A stretch of DNA of 11,540 nucleotides, taken from positions 1 to 11,540 of the forward strand of contig JAKUTI010000071.1 in the NCBI GenBank assembly GCA_022448765.1, in the 5' to 3' direction. Source of the DNA: Pseudomonadales bacterium (lineage in GTDB: Bacteria; Pseudomonadota; Gammaproteobacteria; Pseudomonadales; Azotimanducaceae). This document shows, in pieces, positions 5,938-11,540 of the stretch. The position numbers and the translations under genes were made by a program. How positions within the stretch are numbered: position 1 is the first letter of the stretch; each line of letters starts with the position of its first letter. The notes beneath the pieces were generated by a model that searched no databases, was not told the origin of the DNA, and saw only the letters and a list, made by a program, of their open reading frames with translations.

Positions 5938-8748
5938 CTAAGCCGCTCGACCGTGGCACTGTTTATATTTCTTGCCCGAACCGCAGGGGCACTTTTCGTT
6001 ACGTCCAACCTTACGATCTTCGCGAACAAACGTTTGCGGTTTGCCTACCGGCGAAGAATCAATCGTCAAATCATCACCAGGTACGCCCTTCTGATCCGCA
6101 CCGACCATAGCGCTTTCCGAACCCTGAAATCGCATCTGCTTGTTATTGTCAACTCGACGTTTCCTCTCCAACTCTCCAAGGTCTTCACCACGATCCAATT
6201 CAACGCGAGACAAAATCCTAATTACGTCCCGTCTGATGTTGTAAAGCATGTCCTGAAAAAGTTCGAAAGACTCTCTTTTGTACTCTTGCTTGGGCTGCTT
6301 TTGGGCATATGCCCGTAGATGTATTCCTTGGCGAAGATGGTCCATCGTGCCTAAGTGCTCTTTCCATTTTTGATCGAGAACGCTGAGCATGATTTCTTTT
6401 TCGACGCGATCCATGTCTACGCCTTCCGCCTTCCATGCGACAACTTTCGACTCATATTCCTGCTGAACTCGTTCGCTAATGCTTCGACGCAATCCCTGTT
6501 CCGTGACTTCTTCTTCAGACGAAATTAGTTCCCCGAGCGTTTGTTCGGAGTTGAACTCCGATACCAAGGTCTTTTCTAGCTCCGGTATGTCCCACTGTTC
6601 GACGATACTTTCCGGCGGAATGTGGTCAGAAATCGTTTCGTCCACAATTTCTGCTCGAATATCCGCTAGCATGTCGCGAATATCGGCGGTCTCCATTAAC
6701 TCATTTCGTTGTTGGTAGATCACAGTTCGTTGATCATTGGCAACGTCGTCGTACTCCAGGAGATTCTTGCGTATATCGAAATTCCGCCCCTCCACCTTGC
6801 GCTGTGCGCGCTCTATGGAACGATCGAATATCGCTCCCTCGGCCGATACACCCTTAATCTTCTCACCCGTATCAGGATCCTTTTCCTCATACGCGCGATT
6901 TAGGAGTCCGCGAACCCGTTCGGCTCCGAAAATCCGAAGTAGGTTGTCGTCCCACGAAAGAAAAAAACGCGAAGACCCTGGATCGCCTTGCCGTCCTGAA
7001 CGACCTCGCAACTGATTATCGATCCTGCGAGATTCGTGCCTCTCGGTTCCAACGATATGGAGCCCTCCTGCGGCGCCCACTTGGTCATGAGTTTCCTGCC
7101 AAGAAACCTTGATATTCGCGACTGTCGCTGGGTCTGGTTCTTGGCCAAGTTTCTCCACCTCAGTTTGCCAATTACCGCCGAGCACTATATCGGTGCCTCG
7201 TCCAGCCATGTTTGTAGCGATAGTCACAGCTCCTGGACGACCTGCCTGAGCAATAATTTCAGCTTCACTCTCGTGCTGTTTGGCATTGAGAACATTGTGA
7301 GAGATCTTGGCTCGGTTTAACTCACTGGAAATCCTTTCAGACGCTTCGATCGAAGCTGTTCCGACCAAAACCGGGCGCCCAGCTTCGACGGTATTTCCTA
7401 TTTCTTCTACGATCGCTTCGAACTTTTCTTCGACCGTCAGATACACGAGGTCGGTTCGGTCCTCCCGGATCATTGGAACGTTCGTCGGGATAACCACAAC
7501 GTCTAAGCCGTATATCTGTTTGAACTCGAACGCTTCTGTATCCGCGGTCCCTGTCATACCAGCAAGTTTTCCGTAAAGCCTGAAGTAATTTTGGAAGGTG
7601 GTCGAAGCTACTGTTTGGGTTTCGTTTTGTATTGAGACACCTTCCTTCGCTTCCACCGCCTGATGGATACCGTCGGACCACCGGCGGCCGGGCTGAGCAC
7701 GACCAGTGTGTTCGTCGACAATAATGATTTCGCCGTTCTTGACCATGTAGTCGACGTCACGTTTAAACAGAAAATGGGCTTTCAAGGCAGCTTGAACATG
7801 GTGCAAAAGCCCCAGATTCGAGGCGGCATACAAACTATCTGCCTCCCCCAGCATCCCATTCCGTTTTAGCTCATCCTCAACAGCCAAATGGCCTCGCTCC
7901 GTTAATTCCACCTGGCGATTTTTTTCGTCCACAAAAAAGTCGCCGGTGTCCTCTATTTCCTCTCCACCCATAATCGCTGGTAATGCAGCTTCAGCTACTT
8001 CTTGCTGCACCAATTTAGGCGCAAGTTTGTCGATCTTCCGATAAAGATCAGTGCTCTCTTCGGCTGGCCCAGAAATAATCAAGGGTGTCCGTGCTTCGTC
8101 AATTAGGATCGAGTCGACCTCGTCGACAATTGCGAAGTTGAGGCGTCTTTGGAGTCGATCGTCTTTCCTAAAAGCCATGTTGTCGCGAAGGTAATCAAAT
8201 CCAAATTCGTTATTGGTTCCATAGGTAATGTCAGCCGCGTAGGCCGAACGTTTCGAATCCATATCCTGCCCCGACTGCACCACCCCGACGGTCATGTCGA
8301 GAGCTTCATAAATCGGGCCCATCCACTCCGCGTCCCGACGCGCTAGATAGTCATTAACGGTGACGATATGAACTCCACTCCCAGACAGCGCATTCAAATA
8401 CCCAGCCAACGTTGCTACCAACGTTTTCCCTTCTCCGGTACGCATTTCAGCAATCTTGCCTTCATGTAGCGTTATCCCACCAATAAGTTGAACGTCATAG
8501 TGCCTCGTCCCGCTCGCCCTCTCCGCGGCTTCACGGACTAACGCAAATGCTTCCGGGAGAACATCGTCCAGCGTCTCGCCATTCAGATGTCGTTCTCGTA
8601 ATTCGGCAGTTCGACTCTTCAATTCCTGCATCGACAATCCGAGCAAATCAGCACCGAAACCGTTAATACGAGCAACCGTTTTCTCCATTCGTTTAAGTTC
8701 TCGGCTATTGCGAGTACCGAACAAATTACGGATTAATTGGCCAAACAT
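5938..8748 (-). CDS. secA: Preprotein translocase ATPase SecA
   Basis: Motor of the Sec export pathway; it binds preproteins and pushes them through SecYEG at the inner membrane. The product is complete at 936 aa (E. coli 901). Motifs in order: N-terminal MFGQLIRNLFGTRNSRELKR; Walker A MRTGEGKT (102-109); Walker B DEVD (209-212) followed by SILIDEARTPLIISG; GRRWSDGIHQAVEAKEGV; MTGTADTEAFEF; NMAGRGTDIVLGG; and LRGRSGRQGDPGSSRFFLS in the second nucleotide-binding domain. The zinc tail CPCGSGKKYKQCH (920-932), used for SecB and phospholipid contact, is intact. It heads a likely secA-argJ operon and is divergent from dciA. There is no secM gene upstream, so SecM-type translational control is not evident. 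Confidence 0.99.
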   Translation of the reverse strand: MFGQLIRNLFGTRNSRELKRMEKTVARINGFGADLLGLSMQELKSRTAELRERHLNGETLDDVLPEAFALVREAAERASGTRHYDVQLIGGITLHEGKIAEMRTGEGKTLVATLAGYLNALSGSGVHIVTVNDYLARRDAEWMGPIYEALDMTVGVVQSGQDMDSKRSAYAADITYGTNNEFGFDYLRDNMAFRKDDRLQRRLNFAIVDEVDSILIDEARTPLIISGPAEESTDLYRKIDKLAPKLVQQEVAEAALPAIMGGEEIEDTGDFFVDEKNRQVELTERGHLAVEDELKRNGMLGEADSLYAASNLGLLHHVQAALKAHFLFKRDVDYMVKNGEIIIVDEHTGRAQPGRRWSDGIHQAVEAKEGVSIQNETQTVASTTFQNYFRLYGKLAGMTGTADTEAFEFKQIYGLDVVVIPTNVPMIREDRTDLVYLTVEEKFEAIVEEIGNTVEAGRPVLVGTASIEASERISSELNRAKISHNVLNAKQHESEAEIIAQAGRPGAVTIATNMAGRGTDIVLGGNWQTEVEKLGQEPDPATVANIKVSWQETHDQVGAAGGLHIVGTERHESRRIDNQLRGRSGRQGDPGSSRFFLSWDDNLLRIFGAERVRGLLNRAYEEKDPDTGEKIKGVSAEGAIFDRSIERAQRKVEGRNFDIRKNLLEYDDVANDQRTVIYQQRNELMETADIRDMLADIRAEIVDETISDHIPPESIVEQWDIPELEKTLVSEFNSEQTLGELISSEEEVTEQGLRRSISERVQQEYESKVVAWKAEGVDMDRVEKEIMLSVLDQKWKEHLGTMDHLRQGIHLRAYAQKQPKQEYKRESFELFQDMLYNIRRDVIRILSRVELDRGEDLGELERKRRVDNNKQMRFQGSESAMVGADQKGVPGDDLTIDSSPVGKPQTFVREDRKVGRNEKCPCGSGKKYKQCHGRAA

Positions 8749-8774
8749 AATCTTTTGAAATTCGGGAAACCGTT

Positions 8775-8780
8775 ATTTTA
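8775..8780 (-). promoter_or_regulatory. Possible -10 box of secA
   Basis: TAAAAT on the minus strand lies about 27 bp before the secA ATG. Weak -35 candidates (TTTGTG or TTGTGT) stand 16 or 15 bp upstream of it. The resulting leader would be only about 20 nt, so other promoters further upstream remain possible. Confidence 0.25.
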
Positions 8781-8820
8781 ACTCGAATCAGGAACACACA
8801 AAGGTACGCTCAAACGCTGA

Positions 8821-8857
8821 CCGCGAACTATAGCCGACGGTCACACTTGGTTCGCGG
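8821..8857. repeat. Inverted repeat in the secA-dciA intergenic spacer
   Basis: CCGCGAAC (8821-8828) and GTTCGCGG (8850-8857) are exact 8-bp arms around 21 nt; one G-U and one A-U pair can extend the stem inward to 10 bp. It lies 73 bp upstream of the secA ATG and about 90 bp upstream of the dciA start, so it could act in either direction as an operator or as an RNA hairpin in a long secA leader. Confidence 0.45.
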
Positions 8858-8946
8858 AATAGTGTTCGACCCCACGCGTATTGTAGATCTATTATGTCTC
8901 GATCGATAAACACTACGAACCCGATCCTTTCGGTTGAACAGCATCC

Positions 8947-9432
8947 TTGTCCAAGAATAAATTAAAAGCTCTGTTACGCCGGGGAGCGGATTCTCACCGC
9001 ACGAATTCCCCCCTCGACAAACTTCTACGACGAGTTCTAGATCAGGAACATAGAACGAATATCTTACGATCTATTCTTCCCGTATATCTCTCGGCCCAGT
9101 TCGAAGTCGCGAACGTTCGCGGGAAAAAGTTAATCATTCATGCAACGAACGCCTCTTGGGCAACCCGACTCCGGTTCGAAAATCCTAAGTTGCTAGATCA
9201 GCTTCGCGAACTCCAAGAATTTTCGCGAATCGAAGAAATAGTCATTCGTTCCATGTCTTCACTCGAACCCTCCACGAACGAACACAGCGACCCAGAAAAG
9301 ACTTCGTCACCACCGGAGGAACCGCTCGCTAAGCTGGCTGATCGCGACAAAGGAACCGAACTTGAACGCGCGTTACAAAAGTTCAAGCAAGCCCGACCAA
9401 CTAATTCGTCTGGTCGGAATTCACACAAGTAA
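8947..9432 (+). CDS. dciA: DciA-type (DUF721) replicative helicase-associated protein
   Basis: Product of 161 aa. DciA is the ancestral bacterial partner that helps load the replicative helicase DnaB in species lacking phage-derived DnaC/DnaI. The DUF721 core spans about residues 22-102: PLDKLLRR, ILPVYLSAQFEVANVRGKKLIIHA and the hallmark NASWATRLRF (68-77), then an Ile-rich strand IEEIVIRS. The C-terminal third is polar, Glu/Ser/Pro-rich and probably disordered, as is common in this family. The start is TTG at 8947: an in-frame stop at 8935 excludes anything further upstream, and no ATG follows before the conserved domain. No clear Shine-Dalgarno is seen. It sits between secA and lpxC, the position it has in Pseudomonas, where enterics carry secM. 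Confidence 0.87.
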   Translation: MSKNKLKALLRRGADSHRTNSPLDKLLRRVLDQEHRTNILRSILPVYLSAQFEVANVRGKKLIIHATNASWATRLRFENPKLLDQLRELQEFSRIEEIVIRSMSSLEPSTNEHSDPEKTSSPPEEPLAKLADRDKGTELERALQKFKQARPTNSSGRNSHK

Positions 9433-9500
9433 CCTCCGGTGAATAGGATTTCCTATAAGCGTTTCTTAGTATGGGATGAAGAAGATTAAGTTTGGGAGCC

Positions 9501-10415
9501 TCAGGTAGACGAATACGCAGGTTTGGCAAACGAGATCGGGTTTTCAGAATCGTTACTGTAAGTAACTACCTCATATGCATCACGATCCGCCAACAAACGT
9601 CGAAGTAGCGCGTTGTTCGTCGAATGTCCGGATTTAATACCGCGAAAAGCCCCAATAACGCTATGTCCTAACAAGTAAAGATCACCGATCGCGTCAAGAA
9701 TCTTGTGTTTAACAAACTCATCCCCCTGACGGAGTCCGTCGTTGTTCAAAATCCTAAAGTCATCAACAACCACGGCGTTGTCTAAACTGCCACCTCGAGC
9801 AAGGTCCATCGAACGCAACTTTTCAAAATCCGCGAGAAAACCGAACGTTCGCGCACGGCTTACCTCTTTAACGAAGGCAGTAGTCGAAAAATCTATCGCC
9901 GCGTGTCGGACGTGCGTCCGAAAAACCGGATGGTCATAGTCCAACGTGTATTCGACTCGAAAACCACTATGAGGAGATATCGTTACCTTGGCTCCAGACT
10001 CCTCGTAACTAAGTTCCTTCAGGACACGGATAAAACGTTTTGCTGCATCTTGCTCCTGAAATCCTGCTGATTGAATTAAGAATACGAAGGGGGCAGCGCT
10101 CCCATCCATGATGGGCAGCTCGGGCGCACTTACATCAACGAACGCGTTATCGATCCCGAGCCCGGCCATGGCTGACATCAAGTGCTCAATCGTCGAAATT
10201 TTGTTGGGTCCTTCGCCGATTGACGTCGCCATAGTGGTATCAGATACGTTGTCTGCGCTGGCCTGTATCGGTACCGGCGAGTCATTATCCGTGCGAGAAA
10301 ATACGATGCCTGTATTAGGCGGCGCAGGCCGCAGACAGAGATACACTTTCTCGCCTGTGTGCATACCGACACCCGTAGCCCTTATAAGATTTTTTAGCGT
10401 TCTTTGCTTGATCAT
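9501..10415 (-). CDS. lpxC: UDP-3-O-acyl-N-acetylglucosamine deacetylase LpxC
   Basis: Cytoplasmic zinc deacetylase that performs the committed step of lipid A synthesis. It shows that the host makes lipopolysaccharide or lipooligosaccharide. The product is 304 aa (E. coli 305). Active-site residues align one position below E. coli: E77 and H78 (STIEHLMSA), H237 and D241 (KHKILDAIGD, zinc) and H264 (KSGHSTNN). ELPIMDGSAAPF (99-110) is also typical. The ATG is at 10413-10415, downstream of ftsZ as in E. coli. The C-terminus ends FAKPAYSST, which is polar, unlike the nonpolar end of E. coli LpxC that is recognised by the FtsH protease, so turnover may differ. It converges on dciA with 68 bp between stops; no strong terminator is visible there. 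Confidence 0.97.
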   Translation of the reverse strand: MIKQRTLKNLIRATGVGMHTGEKVYLCLRPAPPNTGIVFSRTDNDSPVPIQASADNVSDTTMATSIGEGPNKISTIEHLMSAMAGLGIDNAFVDVSAPELPIMDGSAAPFVFLIQSAGFQEQDAAKRFIRVLKELSYEESGAKVTISPHSGFRVEYTLDYDHPVFRTHVRHAAIDFSTTAFVKEVSRARTFGFLADFEKLRSMDLARGGSLDNAVVVDDFRILNNDGLRQGDEFVKHKILDAIGDLYLLGHSVIGAFRGIKSGHSTNNALLRRLLADRDAYEVVTYSNDSENPISFAKPAYSST

Positions 10416-10471
10416 AGCCGTGCGTTGAACCAGGGCCCAAGAACGGCGTCGGATGTTAGCAATCGCTCGTT

Positions 10472-10499
10472 ATTATGACCACGACGCAACATCAACAAG
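10472..10499 (-). promoter_or_regulatory. Possible lpxC promoter in the ftsZ-lpxC spacer
   Basis: On the minus strand CATAAT (10472-10477) has CTTGTT 16 bp upstream (10494-10499). The match is modest. The 216-bp spacer leaves room for an independent lpxC promoter in addition to read-through from ftsZ. Confidence 0.25.
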
Positions 10500-10516
10500 T
10501 TGTATCAATTTGTATC
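10500..10516. repeat. Direct repeat of TTGTATC, one helical turn apart
   Basis: TTGTATC occurs at 10500-10506 and again at 10510-10516, exactly 10 bp apart, directly upstream of the possible lpxC -35 box. Such spacing would suit a regulator binding one face of the helix, but the units are short and AT-rich. Confidence 0.35.
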
Positions 10517-10631
10517 GTCATGGCGCCAAAACTTCGATATAGATGACGTTTTTTACCGTTCGCGAAATTAAGAGGATGATTGTCGAAATACCGGTCAGCT
10601 TGTCCGTGTTTAAGGCAAACGAAAGAGAGTT

Positions 10632-11540
10632 TCAATCTGCTTGTCGGCGCAGAAAGGCAGGAATATCCAAGTAATCTGCATCCTTGTTCTGCGCTTCTTC
10701 GGATCCGAGTTCTTGATCACTGCTAACCCGCCGCTTTTTTCTCAAAACCGTTGGTCTATCCAATTCGTCATAATCGGGACGATTAGCTGACCCTTCTTCA
10801 ACATCCTCTCCCTCGTGCGCGTTGTCGACCACTATGGTTGGAAGTTGAGTCTCACCTAGCCCTGTCGCAACCACGGTAACACGCAGTTCCTCTGCAGCTT
10901 CCGTGTCAATTACGGTACCTATAACAACCAACCCTCGCTCCGATGTAAAAGTATTGATCGTCTCACCAACGTCAGTAAATTCCCCAATCGTTAGATCAGG
11001 ACCCGCGGTGATGTTAACAAGTACCCCTCTAGCGCCTTGAAGGTCTATATCCTCAAGAAGGGGGCTTCGAATCGCGGCTTCAGCGGCATCGCGCGCTCGA
11101 CTCTCCCCTGAGGCTCTCCCTGTACCCATCATTGCCATCCCCATTTCAGACATGACTGTCCGTACATCCGCAAAGTCAACGTTGATCATTCCTGGACGTA
11201 TAATCAGGTCCGCGATACCTTGAACGGCGCCACATAGGACTTCGTTAGCTGTCGAGAAAGCATCGACCATCGACGTTCTTTCGCCGAGAACCGCCAAAAG
11301 TTTCTCGTTCGGGATAGTAATCAACGAATCAACATGCTGTGCAAGTTCTTCGATCCCTTGTTCAGCCGATTCCATTCGTTTTTCAAATCGAAAGGGCTTT
11401 GTGACGACCGCGACGGTTAGTATGTCGAGCTCTCGAGCCACCTGCGCCACGACGGGTGCTCCCCCCGTGCCCGTACCGCCACCCATACCCGCAGTAATGA
11501 ACACCATATCGGAACCAGACAGAACTTCGGCAATCCTGTC
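10632..11540 (-). CDS. ftsZ: Cell division protein FtsZ, N-terminus cut by window edge
   Basis: Tubulin-like GTPase that forms the division ring at mid-cell. The reading frame is open to the window edge and 302 residues are seen; roughly the first 85 are missing by comparison with E. coli FtsZ, so the internal ATG at 11505 is not the true start. Visible features are DMVFITAGMGGGTGTGGAPV (the GGGTGTG GTP-binding signature), TVAVVTKPF, VDSLITIPNEKL, the T7 catalytic loop region NVDFADVRTVMSEMG and ELRVTVVATGLG. A polar, charged linker follows. The terminal peptide DYLDIPAFLRRQAD, which binds FtsA and ZipA, is nearly identical to that of E. coli. lpxC follows on the same strand, the standard end of the dcw cluster. 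Confidence 0.98.
   Translation of the reverse strand, partial: DRIAEVLSGSDMVFITAGMGGGTGTGGAPVVAQVARELDILTVAVVTKPFRFEKRMESAEQGIEELAQHVDSLITIPNEKLLAVLGERTSMVDAFSTANEVLCGAVQGIADLIIRPGMINVDFADVRTVMSEMGMAMMGTGRASGESRARDAAEAAIRSPLLEDIDLQGARGVLVNITAGPDLTIGEFTDVGETINTFTSERGLVVIGTVIDTEAAEELRVTVVATGLGETQLPTIVVDNAHEGEDVEEGSANRPDYDELDRPTVLRKKRRVSSDQELGSEEAQNKDADYLDIPAFLRRQAD

Noticed and set aside
5953..6318. 121-codon plus-strand ORF with hydrophobic stretches
   Set aside because: It is antisense to the C-terminal part of secA, which is clearly coding through its zinc tail.
7343..7356. 14-bp palindrome GCTTCGATCGAAGC inside secA
   Set aside because: It lies in the middle of a conserved coding region with no promoter nearby and is best explained by the general CGATCG/TCGA richness.
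9433..9500. Small stem AATAGGATTTCCTAT between dciA and lpxC as a terminator
   Set aside because: Only about 5 stable base pairs and no adjacent T-run; too weak to call.

Overview
The window looks like a chromosomal housekeeping segment of a gammaproteobacterium. The gene content and order (ftsZ-lpxC-secA ... yacG-coaE-pilD ... nadC-ampD) follow the arrangement known from Escherichia coli and Pseudomonas relatives. dciA (DUF721) sits beside secA, where enterics carry secM, and argJ follows secA. These two points suggest a non-enteric lineage. Base composition looks roughly balanced by eye. I cannot name a genus.

Layout, left to right. A ROK sugar kinase (partial, minus) lies downstream of ampD (minus). 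nadC is divergent from ampD, and its likely promoter and a 22-bp perfect palindrome fall inside the 5' end of ampD. nadC converges on a small H-NS-family gene (minus). About 730 bp between the H-NS gene and pilD hold no recognisable protein gene but contain tRNA-Thr(CGU), several palindromes or hairpins and two doubtful short ORFs. pilD, coaE and yacG (plus) then form a tight overlapping run, with TTG starts for the first two. yacG converges on argJ with almost no spacer. secA-argJ (minus) is a likely operon. dciA diverges from secA across a spacer of about 200 bp and converges on lpxC. lpxC (minus) lies downstream of ftsZ (minus, N-terminus cut off by the window edge).

Functions. ftsZ (division ring), lpxC (lipid A), secA (protein export) and ampD (cell-wall recycling) are envelope and division functions. 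nadC (NAD) and coaE (coenzyme A) make cofactors, argJ makes ornithine/arginine, dciA loads the replicative helicase, and yacG is a small zinc protein that inhibits DNA gyrase. pilD is the prepilin peptidase/methylase.

Most of the window is ordinary core genome and I see no new multi-gene system. The part least explained by standard annotation is 1960-3032. In the ancestral layout pilin and pilus-assembly genes (pilA/B/C, or ppdD-hofB-hofC in E. coli) would sit between nadC and pilD. Here they are absent and the site holds an H-NS-like gene, a tRNA-Thr and structured AT-rich DNA. Secondary points are the nadC operator-like palindrome, the spacer upstream of secA without SecM, the unusual LpxC C-terminus, an altered CoaE loop, and an excess of the hexamer CGATCG.
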